Positions 16,527-25,347 of a stretch of DNA of 64,000 nucleotides are shown one piece after another (within the stretch, counting starts at the first letter, position 1; each line of letters opens with the position of its first letter). Source of the DNA: Microbacterium sp. SLBN-154 (GTDB lineage: Bacteria > Actinomycetota > Actinomycetes > Actinomycetales > Microbacteriaceae); NCBI RefSeq assembly GCF_006715565.1, contig NZ_VFNL01000001.1, forward strand, positions 2,604,001 to 2,668,000. Reading direction: 5' to 3'. The notes beneath the pieces are model-generated. The model worked only from the letters and a program-made list of their open reading frames with translations. It had not been told where the DNA came from and did no database searches. Position numbers and translations under genes: made by a program.

Positions 16527-16532
16527 ACGCTA
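16527..16532 (-). promoter_or_regulatory. -10 box (TAGCGT) upstream of DUF427
   Basis: TAGCGT on the minus strand, about 52 nt before the ATG; the leader between them contains the GAGAGGA ribosome site. No other promoter-like site was seen for the osmoprotectant genes downstream. Confidence 0.35.
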
Positions 16533-16566
16533 GCCGACGCCGCCGACACCGGGGTCGAATCGCGAC

Positions 16567-17502
16567 TTACTCCGGCACGATCCGCGCCCCGGCGACCGGG
16601 CCGTGGACGTGCAGCGCGTGGTGACCCGCGACGCTCAGCGCGACCTGCAGCTCGAGCGCCGATTCGGGATCGGCCGCGAGGAAGGCCAGCGTCGGTCCCG
16701 ACCCCGAGACGATGCCGACCAGGGCGCCGGACCCCTCGCCGAGCTCGAGGACGTCCCTGAGGTCGGGGCGCAGCGACAGCGCCGCCGCCTGCAGGTCGTT
16801 GCGCACATGGGCGGCGAGCGCGACGGCGTCCCCGATGCGCAGCGCCTGGAGCACGCCGGGATCGACGTCGGGAGCGCGCGGCGGCGGAGCGATGTCGGAG
16901 CGCCCCCTCATCACATCGAGGTGCCCGTAGACCTCGGGTGTCGACAGTCCGTCCTCCGAGGTCACGACGACCCAGTCGAACCGCCCCTTGGCGAGGGCGC
17001 GATTCAGTTGGTCGCCCCGGCCCGTGCCGATGGCCGTCCCGCCCATGAGGGCGAAAGGCACATCGGCGCCGAGGCGGCGCGCGAGCCGGTGCAGTCCGGA
17101 TGACCCGAGCTCGGCGCCCCACAGGGCGTCACAGGCGACCAGCGCGGCCGCGGCATCCGCGGATCCCCCGCCCATGCCGCCCGCCACGGGCACGTGCTTG
17201 TCGATGTGCAGCCGCACGCCCCCGCGGTGACCGATCTCGGCGGCGACCAGCCGGGCGGCCCGCAGGGCGAGGTTGCGGTCGTCCACCGGCACACCGGAGA
17301 CGGACACCGATCCCGACACCGTCAGCGAGAAATCGTCGTCGTGTTCGGCCCACAGATCCTCGACGAGCGACACGGCCTGATAGGCGGAGGCGACGTCGTG
17401 GTAGCCGTCGGGCTGCACCGCTCCGACTTCGAAGAACACGTTGAGCTTCCCGGGAGCACGGACGTGGACGCGATCGGCGGGGCCGGCAGGGTCCACGGTC
17501 AT
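16567..17502 (-). CDS. ispE: 4-diphosphocytidyl-2-C-methyl-D-erythritol kinase
   Basis: 311 residues, GHMP kinase. N-terminal [13 protein letters not shown] (substrate region), ATP loop [16 protein letters not shown] (105-120) and a C-terminal GSGPTLAFL motif. It phosphorylates CDP-methylerythritol in the non-mevalonate isoprenoid pathway (cytoplasm). In many actinobacteria ispE follows rsmA; here rsmA lies 3.6 kb upstream, separated by a Stealth gene and a phosphoesterase gene, so the usual pair looks split by insertion. It has its own leaderless -10 box. Confidence 0.93.
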   Translation of the reverse strand: MTVDPAGPADRVHVRAPGKLNVFFEVGAVQPDGYHDVASAYQAVSLVEDLWAEHDDDFSLTVSGSVSVSGVPVDDRNLALRAARLVAAEIGHRGGVRLHIDKHVPVAGGMGGGSADAAAALVACDALWGAELGSSGLHRLARRLGADVPFALMGGTAIGTGRGDQLNRALAKGRFDWVVVTSEDGLSTPEVYGHLDVMRGRSDIAPPPRAPDVDPGVLQALRIGDAVALAAHVRNDLQAAALSLRPDLRDVLELGEGSGALVGIVSGSGPTLAFLAADPESALELQVALSVAGHHALHVHGPVAGARIVPE

Positions 17503-17508
17503 GCATCG

Positions 17509-17514
17509 AGGCTA
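17509..17514 (-). promoter_or_regulatory. -10 box (TAGCCT) of leaderless ispE
   Basis: TAGCCT followed by the 6-nt spacer CGATGC and the ATG at 17502. Confidence 0.5.
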
Positions 17515-17588
17515 TCGCCCACGGCGAGGGCGGGTCCCCGCACCCGCGGCCCGGATCCGGTGAAACGCCGAGGAAACAGAAGGCGAAC

Positions 17589-17594
17589 TACAGT
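17589..17594 (+). promoter_or_regulatory. -10 box (TACAGT) of the Stealth gene
   Basis: TACAGT matches TANNNT; the roughly 50-nt leader downstream holds a short ccccactcgggg inverted repeat and the GAGGAGG ribosome site before the ATG at 17649. This gene is therefore leadered, unlike many of its neighbours. Confidence 0.4.
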
Positions 17595-17648
17595 TGTCCG
17601 GTGCCCCACTCGGGGTGCACCCCTACCTGACTTCGCGAGGAGGTTCCC

Positions 17649-19226
17649 ATGGCACGTGTCGCTCCCCTTCCGTCGATGAGCGATCCCTGGACGAATCTGC
17701 TCGCCCGCGATGACGTCCGTCTCGTCGACGGGATGCTGCACACCGTCCACGACACGCTCCCGGTGAGCGAGGCGGCGGTGGCCGACCTTCTCGCCGTCGC
17801 CGATGCACTGGCCTCCCACGGGATCGGCGTGCTGCTGGTTCGGGACGCCGAGCGTCGCGATCGTCTCGTCGTCGACGTCGAGGAAGGCTCGCGAGCATAC
17901 GACGCCCTCCGCCGGCTGGGTGCCGACGAACCGTTCTATGCGCGAACCCCCGGCGAGGATGCGGTGCCGCTTCACACCCTCGCCGAACCGGTGGGCCTTG
18001 CCACCGTCACCGTCTTCCGGCCGCGGGTCACCCCCGGCGGCACTCTCCGGTACGGATCGTCCTCGGGGACCCGCGTCGACCTCTGGCGGTCCGGCGCCGA
18101 GCTGGTCGAGGCGCCGCGGCCGACGCTCCTCACCCGCCGGACGATGGCCGCCGACGACGTGTCGTACACCACGGTCGAACGTCACGGCCGGCGCTGGCGC
18201 ACCCTCTCGGGCATGTACGAAACGCACGCGACGGAGTTCTCAGGCGATGTCGACATGGTCTTCTCGTGGGTCGACGGGTCATCCAGCGAATTCCAGCGCA
18301 GCCGCGCGGCGCGCATGCAGAGCTACGTCGTGGGCGACGGCGACGACGCCCCCGCGCGGTATCGGCAGATCGACGAGCTGAAGTATGCGCTGCGGAGCGT
18401 CTTCATGCACGCGCCCTGGGTGCGGCGGATCTTCATCGCCACCGACTCCCCCGCTCCCGCGTGGCTGGCCGACCACCCTCGGGTCACGATCGTCAGGAGC
18501 GAGGAGTTCTTCGCAGACCCCGGCGCGCTGCCCACGCACAACTCTCACGCCGTGGAGGCGCAGCTGCACCGTATCGACGGGCTCGCCGAGCACTTCCTCT
18601 ACAGCAACGACGACATGTTCTTCGGGCGGCCGGTGGATCCCGAGCTCTTCTTCTCCCCGGGGGGTGTCAGCACCTTCGTCGAAAGCCGGGTGCGTATCGG
18701 CACCGGCGACCCACGTCCTGAACGCAGTGGCCACGACAACGGCCTCCGCGTCAACCGCGCCCTGTTGCGCGAGCGCTTCGGACGCCTGATCACCCACGAC
18801 CTCGAGCACTGCGCGGTACCGATGCGCCGATCCGTCGCCTACGAGCTCGAACGCGAGTTCGCCGACGACTACGCCCGCACCGCGGGCAGCCCGTTCCGGT
18901 CGGCCACCGACATCTCGGTGACCAACAGCCTGTATCACTACTACGCCCTGCTGACCGGGCGCGCGATCGTGACGACCAAGCCCCGGGTCCGGTACATCCA
19001 GACGACGCAGCTCGCCTCGCTGCGTCGGATGGAGAGACTTCTGGCCCGCCGCGACACCGACATGTTCTGCCTGAACGACGGCAGCGTGCCCGAGCTGCCC
19101 GAGGAGGTGCGCATCCGCGCGATCCGCGACAGTCTCGAGCGCTACTTCCCGGTGCGCGCCCCGTGGGAGCGTGACGAGGTCACTGCAGCACCGGCAGCGG
19201 GGACGTCGGCGGCGAACTCCCGTTGA
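17649..19226 (+). CDS. Stealth-family sugar-phosphate transferase
   Basis: 525 residues. An unassigned N-terminal region (1-195) is followed by the Stealth conserved regions: CR1 [13 protein letters not shown] (about 199), CR2 from [15 protein letters not shown] (about 237) through [16 protein letters not shown] to [12 protein letters not shown] (about 318), CR3 around [17 protein letters not shown] (about 375-440), and CR4 [13 protein letters not shown] near the end. Family members transfer hexose-1-phosphates in building phospho-linked capsule or wall polysaccharides, as in GlcNAc-1-phosphotransferases. No other polysaccharide gene is adjacent. GAGGAGG precedes the ATG. The 3' end overlaps the convergent phosphoesterase gene by 47 nt. 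Confidence 0.85.
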   Translation: MARVAPLPSMSDPWTNLLARDDVRLVDGMLHTVHDTLPVSEAAVADLLAVADALASHGIGVLLVRDAERRDRLVVDVEEGSRAYDALRRLGADEPFYARTPGEDAVPLHTLAEPVGLATVTVFRPRVTPGGTLRYGSSSGTRVDLWRSGAELVEAPRPTLLTRRTMAADDVSYTTVERHGRRWRTLSGMYETHATEFSGDVDMVFSWVDGSSSEFQRSRAARMQSYVVGDGDDAPARYRQIDELKYALRSVFMHAPWVRRIFIATDSPAPAWLADHPRVTIVRSEEFFADPGALPTHNSHAVEAQLHRIDGLAEHFLYSNDDMFFGRPVDPELFFSPGGVSTFVESRVRIGTGDPRPERSGHDNGLRVNRALLRERFGRLITHDLEHCAVPMRRSVAYELEREFADDYARTAGSPFRSATDISVTNSLYHYYALLTGRAIVTTKPRVRYIQTTQLASLRRMERLLARRDTDMFCLNDGSVPELPEEVRIRAIRDSLERYFPVRAPWERDEVTAAPAAGTSAANSR

Positions 19227-20130
19227 TCGCGTCGGCGTCGATCTCCTCGGCGCCTCGGAGCTCGACGCCGGCGTCGTCCAGGCGGCGTCGCGACTCTGCC
19301 GCGTCGACGAAGTCCAGGATCGGGCCGGCATCGACCGGGACGACCGAGTGCACAACGGTGTCGTCGTAGATGTGGACGACGTTGAACGCCTGCGCCGCGT
19401 CCTGCGCTCGCGTTCCGCCGACAGGCACGGTCAGGTCTTGGGTGTAGCACGTCGCCGAGGCGACCGAGACGGGGACCCCGGCGAACGTCGCGAAGGTGGA
19501 GTAGTGCAGGTGCCCGCCGAGGATGGCGCGGACGTCGCCGGCTCGGATGACCTCGGCGAGCCTCGCCTGGTCGCGAAGCTCGACGCTCGCGGCGAGATCG
19601 AGCACGCTCGGCACGGGCGGGTGGTGCATCGCCAGGATGGTGCCGAGCGGCGCCGGCACCGCCAGCACCCGGCGGAGCCACGACAGCTGCGCATCGGTCA
19701 GTTCGCCGTGGTGCCTGCCGGGGACGCTCGTGTCGAGGGTCACGATGCGCAGGCCGTCGATCTCGTCGACCCGGTCGACCGGCCGGCCCGAGTCATCCGG
19801 TCGACCCCACAGCCCTTCACGGAACGCCGCCCGCTCGTCATGGTTCCCCATCACCCAGATCACGCGCGCACCGATCGCCTCCGCCACCGGCTCGACCAGG
19901 CTGCGGACGCGGTCATAGGCCTCGGGCTCACCGTGATCCGCGAGGTCACCGGTGAAGACCAGCGCGTGAGGCCTCACCCCGGAATCGGTGATCGCCGTCA
20001 GTGCGCGCTCCAGCCGTTCTTCGGCGTCGATGCGGTCGTACAGGCGCGAGCCATGGGCTCTGAGATGCGTGTCGCTGAGGTGCAGGAGCACGCGTTCGGG
20101 TCTGGGGTACTCGGCGAGGAGTCTGTCCAC
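19180..20130 (-). CDS. Calcineurin-like metallophosphoesterase (CpdA-like)
   Basis: 316 residues from a GTG with GGCGGAG upstream. The dinuclear metal site is complete: LSDTHL (about 18-23), [21 protein letters not shown] and GGHLHY. This set and the length are those of the CpdA / Rv0805-like class III cyclic nucleotide phosphodiesterases, though 2',3'-cyclic nucleotides and other phosphodiesters are also substrates in the family. No signal peptide, so cytoplasmic. A poorly conserved C-terminal segment of about 60 residues overlaps the Stealth gene antisense. Confidence 0.85.
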   Translation of the reverse strand: MDRLLAEYPRPERVLLHLSDTHLRAHGSRLYDRIDAEERLERALTAITDSGVRPHALVFTGDLADHGEPEAYDRVRSLVEPVAEAIGARVIWVMGNHDERAAFREGLWGRPDDSGRPVDRVDEIDGLRIVTLDTSVPGRHHGELTDAQLSWLRRVLAVPAPLGTILAMHHPPVPSVLDLAASVELRDQARLAEVIRAGDVRAILGGHLHYSTFATFAGVPVSVASATCYTQDLTVPVGGTRAQDAAQAFNVVHIYDDTVVHSVVPVDAGPILDFVDAAESRRRLDDAGVELRGAEEIDADAINGSSPPTSPLPVLQ

Positions 20131-20166
20131 TTCGTTCTCCGCCCCCTTGGCGGTCGGGTTCGTCCG

Positions 20167-20172
20167 ATGCTA
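20167..20172 (-). promoter_or_regulatory. -10 box (TAGCAT) of the phosphoesterase gene
   Basis: TAGCAT sits inside the small inverted repeat GTCCG-N8-CGGAC (20162-20179). A leader of about 30 nt follows, ending in a GGCGGAG ribosome site. Confidence 0.35.
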
Positions 20173-20242
20173 GCCGGACATCTAAACCGTAGGGTGCCGT
20201 GAGGTGAACACGGGCGGCACACCCCGTATACACACGATGTCG

Positions 20243-21103
20243 TCAGGACGAGGGCCGGGCCCCGACGACGTGCGCGATGCGCAGGAAGTCGTCCACCACG
20301 AGCTCCTCACCGCGGGCGGTGGGAGCGACCCCCGCCGCCTCCAGGACCGCGGATGCCTCGGCGGAACTCCCGCCGAGCACTCCTGCCAGGGCCTGACGGA
20401 GCATCTTCCGGCGCTGGCCGAACGCGGCGTCGATGAGCGCGAAGGTCGCCCGACGCTCGTCCTCCGTCCCGATCGGTTCGTCCCGGCGCTCGAACGCCAC
20501 GAGCACGCTGTCCACGTTCGGAACGGGCCAGAACACCTGGCGCGGCACGTTCCCCGCCAACCGCCACGGTCCGTACCACGAGGCCTTGACGCTCGGGGAG
20601 CCGTACGCCTTGGTCCTCGGCGCCGCAGCGAGCCGCTCCCCCACCTCGGCCTGGACCATCACCACCCCGCGCTGGAGCGCCGGAAAAGTCTCGAGGAAGT
20701 GCAGCAGGACGGGCACCGACACGTTGTACGGGAGGTTGGCGACCAGGACGGAGGGGTCGCCGGGGAGGTCGGTGACGGCCAGCGCGTCGGCATCGATGAC
20801 GTGCAGCGACCCTGGCGCCGCGCCATGAGCCGCGGCCGTGCCCGGCAGCCGCGCGGCCAGGCGATGATCGATCTCGACGGCGGTCACCTCCGCGCCGGCG
20901 TCGAGGATGGCGAGGGTCAGCGACCCCAGCCCCGGTCCGACCTCGACGACGTGTTCGCCCGAAGCCACCCGCGCCACCTGGACGATACGGCGGACCGTGT
21001 TGGCGTCGACCACGAAGTTCTGACCCAGCTTCTTCGTGGGGGTGACGTCCAGTTCGGCGGCCAGTGCACGGATCTCGCCCGCGCCGAGAAGGGTGACGGC
21101 CAT
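20243..21103 (-). CDS. rsmA: 16S rRNA (adenine1518-N6/adenine1519-N6) dimethyltransferase
   Basis: 286 residues from the ATG at 21103. Motifs KKLGQNFVVDAN (24-35), the SAM-binding loop VVEVGPGLGSLT (52-63) and NLPYNVSVPVLL are those of RsmA/KsgA. It dimethylates two adjacent adenines in helix 45 of 16S rRNA during 30S assembly; loss gives kasugamycin resistance. A longer frame exists upstream but the box 7 nt before this ATG supports the chosen start. Divergent from the sugar transporter gene, 69 nt away. Confidence 0.94.
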   Translation of the reverse strand: MAVTLLGAGEIRALAAELDVTPTKKLGQNFVVDANTVRRIVQVARVASGEHVVEVGPGLGSLTLAILDAGAEVTAVEIDHRLAARLPGTAAAHGAAPGSLHVIDADALAVTDLPGDPSVLVANLPYNVSVPVLLHFLETFPALQRGVVMVQAEVGERLAAAPRTKAYGSPSVKASWYGPWRLAGNVPRQVFWPVPNVDSVLVAFERRDEPIGTEDERRATFALIDAAFGQRRKMLRQALAGVLGGSSAEASAVLEAAGVAPTARGEELVVDDFLRIAHVVGARPSS

Positions 21104-21110
21104 GACTTCC

Positions 21111-21116
21111 ACCCTA
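21111..21116 (-). promoter_or_regulatory. -10 box (TAGGGT) of leaderless rsmA
   Basis: TAGGGT, 7-nt spacer GGAAGTC, then ATG at 21103. Mirrors the divergent box of the sugar transporter. Confidence 0.45.
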
Positions 21117-21159
21117 GTGACTCGCCGCGCAAGCCCCATCTCCCGGAAACGCGCAGGAC

Positions 21160-21165
21160 TAGGGT
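21160..21165 (+). promoter_or_regulatory. -10 box (TAGGGT) of leaderless sugar transporter
   Basis: TAGGGT, 7-nt spacer, then GTG at 21173. This spacing decides between the several possible starts of the transporter gene. Confidence 0.45.
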
Positions 21166-21172
21166 GACCCAC

Positions 21173-22639
21173 GTGAGCTCCTCAGCGTCGATTCCCACCC
21201 AGGCCTTCTCCATGCGCAGCCCGTTCGGTCGCCGCGCGGTGGCTCTGTCGATCGCCGCGGCGGTCGGCGGTTTCCTCTTCGGCTTCGACTCGTCCGTGAT
21301 CAACGGCGCGGTCGACTCGATCGAGAGCCAGTTCGACCTCACCGCGGTCATCACCGGCTTCGTGGTGGCGGTCGCGCTTCTCGGGTGCGCGCTCGGCGCG
21401 GTGCTGGCCGGCGTGCTCAGCGACCGCTGGGGCCGCCTCCGGGTGATGCTCATGGGCTCCGTGCTCTTCTTCGTCAGCGCGATCGGGTCGGGGTTGGCCT
21501 TCAGCGCGATCGACCTGACCGTGTGGCGCTTCATCGGCGGCCTCGGCATCGGCATCGCCTCGGTGGTCGCCCCCGCCTACATCGCGGAGGTCGCGCCGCG
21601 GCAGATCCGTGGCACCCTCGGTTCGCTGCAGCAGCTCGCGATCACGCTCGGTATCTTCGGGGCTCTCCTCTCCAACGCGCTGCTCGCCGGCGTCGCCGGA
21701 GGCGCCTCCTCGCAGCTGTGGCTGGGCCTCGAAGCCTGGCGATGGATGCTGCTGGTCGAGGCCGTGCCCGCGATCGTCTACGGCGTGCTGGCGTTCACGA
21801 TGCCCGAGTCGCCGCGGTTCCTCATCTCGCAGGGGAAGTACGACGAAGCGCGTGCGATCTTCGCGAGGCTGGTGCCCGAGGCCGACCTGAACCAGACGAT
21901 GAAAGACCTCGAGCAGGCCATCGCCGCCGACAAGAAGTCCAAGGGCGTCTCGCTGCGCGGACCCCGGTTCGGGCTTCAGGGAATTGTCTGGGTCGGCATC
22001 ATCCTGTCGGTGTTCCAGCAGTTCGTCGGCATCAACGTGATCTTCTACTACTCCACGACGCTGTGGCGTGCGGTCGGGTTCACCGAGCAGAACTCGTTGC
22101 TGATCAGTGTGATCACCTCGGTGACGAACGTGCTCGTGACGATCGTGGCGATCGTGCTCGTCGATCGCGTGGGACGCAAGCCCATCCTCCTCACCGGATC
22201 GGTGATGATGACCGTGTCGCTCGGCGCCATGGCGCTGTCGTTCGCCTTCGCCGAGACCGTCGACGGCGAGGTGAGCCTGCCCGGCGCCTGGGGTCCGATC
22301 GCCCTCGTCGCGGCGAACCTGTTCGTCATCGGCTTCGGTGCGTCGTGGGGCCCGCTGGTCTGGGTGCTGCTCGGCGAGATCTTCCCGAGCCGCATCCGCG
22401 GCAAGGCGCTCGGCGTCGCCGCCGGGGCTCAGTGGATCGCCAACTTCCTCATCACCGTGAGCTTCCCGGCGATGTCGAGCTGGTCCCTGCCCCTCACCTA
22501 CGCGATGTACGCGATCTTCGCCGGGCTGTCCTTCGTCTACGTTCTGCTGAAGATCCCCGAGACGAAGGGCATGGAGCTGGAGCAGACCGAGACGCTGTTC
22601 GTCGCGAAGGAGCGCGTCAAGGCCGGCCGCAGCGCCTGA
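21173..22639 (+). CDS. Sugar porter family MFS transporter
   Basis: 488 residues from GTG 21173. Twelve predicted membrane helices. Sugar-porter signatures: GGFLFGFDSSVING in TM1, DRWGRLR in loop 2-3, PESPRFLISQGKYDEA before the central loop, VDRVGRKP in loop 8-9 and PETKGMELEQTE after TM12; QQFVGINVIFYYS in TM7 contains the QQ pair used for sugar binding. Probably a proton symporter for a hexose or pentose (XylE/GalP/GlcP type); substrate not determinable. Divergent from rsmA; no sugar-catabolic gene beside it. Confidence 0.9.
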   Translation: MSSSASIPTQAFSMRSPFGRRAVALSIAAAVGGFLFGFDSSVINGAVDSIESQFDLTAVITGFVVAVALLGCALGAVLAGVLSDRWGRLRVMLMGSVLFFVSAIGSGLAFSAIDLTVWRFIGGLGIGIASVVAPAYIAEVAPRQIRGTLGSLQQLAITLGIFGALLSNALLAGVAGGASSQLWLGLEAWRWMLLVEAVPAIVYGVLAFTMPESPRFLISQGKYDEARAIFARLVPEADLNQTMKDLEQAIAADKKSKGVSLRGPRFGLQGIVWVGIILSVFQQFVGINVIFYYSTTLWRAVGFTEQNSLLISVITSVTNVLVTIVAIVLVDRVGRKPILLTGSVMMTVSLGAMALSFAFAETVDGEVSLPGAWGPIALVAANLFVIGFGASWGPLVWVLLGEIFPSRIRGKALGVAAGAQWIANFLITVSFPAMSSWSLPLTYAMYAIFAGLSFVYVLLKIPETKGMELEQTETLFVAKERVKAGRSA

Positions 22640-22668
22640 CCGGGGCCGTTCGGCGCGGCATCCGATCG

Positions 22669-22674
22669 TAGGAT
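22669..22674 (+). promoter_or_regulatory. -10 box (TAGGAT) of leaderless MFS gene
   Basis: TAGGAT, 6-nt spacer GATCGG, then ATG at 22681, all inside the 41-nt gap after the sugar porter. Confidence 0.5.
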
Positions 22675-22680
22675 GATCGG

Positions 22681-23943
22681 ATGCCCTCCCTCGGCGACTT
22701 CGTCGCACCGCGTCGCCTCGGGCGAGACTTCCGGTGGCTGCTGGCGTCGTCGTGGACGAGCAACCTCGGCGACGGCATCGCGCTGGCCGCCGCTCCCCTG
22801 CTCATCGCGTCGCTGACGTCGTCTCCGATCCTCGTCGCCGCCGGCGCCATGATGCAGTTCCTTCCGTGGCTGCTGTTCGGCCTGCTCGCGGGGGCGGTGG
22901 CCGACCACCACGACCGGCGCCGTCTGGTGATGCTCGCCAACGCCCTGCGCGCCCTCGTGATCCTCGGGCTCGTCGTGTTCCTCCTCACCGGACAGGCGAC
23001 CGTGTGGCTGGTGCTGGTGACGTCCTTCCTCTACGGCACCGCCGAGGTGTTCGCCGACACGGCCGGGAGCACGCTTCTGCCGATGCTCGTCCGTCCGGCC
23101 GATCTCGGCATCGGGAACGCGCGGATGCAGGCCGGCTTCCTCGTCGGCAATCAGCTGGCGGGACCGCCGCTGGGCGCCTTCCTCTTCGCCGCCGGATCGT
23201 TCCTTCCGTTCCTGCTGCAGGTGTTCTGCGTCAGCCTGGCGATCCTGCTCATCTCGCGGATCGCGCGCACCCCCGTGCCCGATTCCGGTGAGGCCGAGCG
23301 CGAATCGAAGATCCGCGCCATCCGGGAGGGCCTCGGCTGGCTCCGCCACAATGCGCCGGTGCGGACGCTCGTGGTCATCATCCTCGTCTTCAACGTCACG
23401 TGGGCAGCACCCTGGGGGGTGCTCGTGCTGTACGCCACCGAGTACCTGGGCATGGGGCCGGTCGGATACGGGGCGCTGACGACGGCCTCGGCCCTCGGCG
23501 GGATCATCGCGATCTTCAGCTTCGGCTTCCTGGAGAGGAAGGTCCCCTTCGCCACACTCATGCGCGTGGTCCTCACCTGCGAGGTCCTCATGCATCTCGC
23601 TTTCGCGCTGACCACGGTGCCGGCCGTCGCGTTCGTGCTCATGTTCGGCTTCGGACTCTACGCCTTCGTCTGGGGGACGATCTCCACCACCGTGCGCCAG
23701 CGCCTCGTGCCGATGCCGCTCCAGGGGCGGATCGCCTCGGTGAACATGGTCGGGGTGTTCGGCGGACTGGTGATCGGCCAGTTCCTCGGCGGCGTGATCG
23801 CGCAGATCTGGGGTCCGACCGGGCCCTGGTGGTTCGCGTTCGCGGGTTCGGCGATCACCCTCGCGCTGGTGTGGCGGCCGATCTCCCACATCGCCGCCGC
23901 CCCTCCTGCGCGCGACGGCGGCCCCGCGGCATCCGCGGTCTGA
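22681..23943 (+). CDS. MFS transporter (EntS/MFS_3-like exporter)
   Basis: 420 residues, about twelve helices. N-terminal RLGRDFRWLLASSWTSNLGDGIALAAAPLL and DHHDRRRLVMLAN in loop 2-3 are typical of the MFS_3 (enterobactin exporter/macrolide efflux) group. The second half repeats the loop motif only weakly. Likely exports a small hydrophobic compound; nothing nearby identifies it. 41 nt after the sugar porter but with its own -10 box. Confidence 0.82.
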   Translation: MPSLGDFVAPRRLGRDFRWLLASSWTSNLGDGIALAAAPLLIASLTSSPILVAAGAMMQFLPWLLFGLLAGAVADHHDRRRLVMLANALRALVILGLVVFLLTGQATVWLVLVTSFLYGTAEVFADTAGSTLLPMLVRPADLGIGNARMQAGFLVGNQLAGPPLGAFLFAAGSFLPFLLQVFCVSLAILLISRIARTPVPDSGEAERESKIRAIREGLGWLRHNAPVRTLVVIILVFNVTWAAPWGVLVLYATEYLGMGPVGYGALTTASALGGIIAIFSFGFLERKVPFATLMRVVLTCEVLMHLAFALTTVPAVAFVLMFGFGLYAFVWGTISTTVRQRLVPMPLQGRIASVNMVGVFGGLVIGQFLGGVIAQIWGPTGPWWFAFAGSAITLALVWRPISHIAAAPPARDGGPAASAV

Positions 23944-23949
23944 GCACCG

Positions 23950-24456
23950 TCAGTTCGCGATCCGCGTCCGGAGCGTCTCGCCGAGTTCGCGCAGGCGTCG
24001 CACCCACGGGCCGGCCATCTCGCCCGCATCGGTCCGGGCGAAGACCGCGTCGAGGTGCGCCCACTCGGTCTCGACGACCTCGGCAGGGTCTGGATCCACC
24101 TCCGGATCGATGACGCGCGCGACGTAGAGGTCGAAGAGGGCCTGCTCCTCCCGAACGCGACCCACGAGTTCGAGAGACGCGGGGTCGACGACGACGCCCG
24201 TCTCCTCGGCGAGTTCGCGGACCGCCGCCTCCCGGCTCGTCTCGCCGACCAGCGCGCTGCCGGCCGGGAACTCCCACGCGAGCGGCCAGTCCTTGACCGC
24301 GGCGCGGCGCGAGGTCAGCACCCGCCCGTCCCGCCGGACGACGCACACCGACACGACGAGGTGGAACGACCCCTCGGGAAGGGTCGGATCATCCCGGCGG
24401 TGCGTCCGCCCGAGCGGCCGCCCGGTCTCATCGATGAGGTCCCACACCTCGCTCAT
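23950..24456 (-). CDS. NUDIX hydrolase
   Basis: 168 residues. Complete Nudix box GSALVGETSREAAVRELAEETGV (G-x5-E-x7-R-E-x2-E-E-x-G), which binds magnesium and hydrolyses a nucleoside diphosphate linked to another moiety. N-terminal DLIDETGRPLGRTHRRDDP resembles the IDI/MutT-like Nudix proteins with a short leader. Substrate unknown. Starts 6 nt after the tatD stop and is probably the last gene of rsmI-metG-tatD-nudix. Confidence 0.87.
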   Translation of the reverse strand: MSEVWDLIDETGRPLGRTHRRDDPTLPEGSFHLVVSVCVVRRDGRVLTSRRAAVKDWPLAWEFPAGSALVGETSREAAVRELAEETGVVVDPASLELVGRVREEQALFDLYVARVIDPEVDPDPAEVVETEWAHLDAVFARTDAGEMAGPWVRRLRELGETLRTRIAN

Positions 24457-24462
24457 CGACGC

Positions 24463-25347
24463 TCAATCCGTGAACGGGCCGTAGACGGCGAGGGTATTCT
24501 GGGCGACCTGAGCGCACAGCTCGTCGACGTCGACCTCGAGTTCGGCCGCGAGGAATCGCACGGTCACCGGAATGAGGTAGGGCGCGTTGGGTCGTCCGCG
24601 GTGCGGCGTCGGGGTGAGGAAGGGAGCGTCGGTCTCGACCAGCACCCGCTCCCGCGGCGTCACTTTCAGGGCGTCGCGCAGGTTCTGCGCGTTCTTGAAC
24701 GTGACGTTGCCCGCGAACGACAGGTAGTACCCCTCGTCGGCGCAGCGGCGCGCCATCTCGGCGTCGCCCGAGAAGCAGTGGAACACCGTCCTGTCGGGCG
24801 CACCCACCCGGCCGAGCGTCTCCAGGACGGCCTCATGCGCCTCACGGTCGTGGATCTGCATCGCGATCCCGTGCTTCTTGGCCAGAGAGATGTGCGCCTC
24901 GAAGGAGGTGTGCTGCGCGGCGAGACCCTCTTCGCCGGTGCGGAAGAAGTCCAGGCCCGTCTCGCCGATCGCGCGGACACGGGGTTCGGCGGCCAGCGCG
25001 TCGATCACGCCGATGGCCTCGTCGAGTCGTCCGGCCTCGGCGTAGGCCGGTGCTTCGTTCGGGTGGATGGCGACCGCGGCGAGGACGTCGGGATGGGATG
25101 CCGCGGCAGCGGCCGACCAGCGGCTGGAATCGATGTCGCCCCCGGCCTGCACCACCCCGATGACGCCGACGGCCCGGGCACGGGCGAGCTGGGAATCCAG
25201 GTCGAGCGGCTCGTCACCGTCGACGATCTCCAGGTGCGCGTGATTGTCGTACACGGGCACGCGCAGCGGCTCGGGCGCGGCGGGCCAGCGTACGTCCCGC
25301 GATCCGTCGTTGTGGCGCTCGCGGATGTATCCGCTCGGGTCGGTCAC
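24463..25347 (-). CDS. tatD: TatD-family metal-dependent hydrolase
   Basis: 294 residues. Metal ligands are visible in order: DNHAHLE, GETGLDFFR, IHDREAHEAV, HCFSGD and ETDAPFLTP. TatD proteins are magnesium-dependent 3'-5' exonucleases of single-stranded DNA and RNA in the cytoplasm. A 30-residue N-terminal extension precedes the TIM barrel. The GTG start overlaps the metG stop (GTGA), a common actinobacterial metG-tatD-rsmA order, although rsmA here is elsewhere. Confidence 0.9.
   Translation of the reverse strand: MTDPSGYIRERHNDGSRDVRWPAAPEPLRVPVYDNHAHLEIVDGDEPLDLDSQLARARAVGVIGVVQAGGDIDSSRWSAAAAASHPDVLAAVAIHPNEAPAYAEAGRLDEAIGVIDALAAEPRVRAIGETGLDFFRTGEEGLAAQHTSFEAHISLAKKHGIAMQIHDREAHEAVLETLGRVGAPDRTVFHCFSGDAEMARRCADEGYYLSFAGNVTFKNAQNLRDALKVTPRERVLVETDAPFLTPTPHRGRPNAPYLIPVTVRFLAAELEVDVDELCAQVAQNTLAVYGPFTD

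Noticed and set aside
20204..21172. Extension of the sugar transporter frame over rsmA
   Set aside because: Antisense to rsmA. The transporter's first helix and -10 box place the start at 21173.
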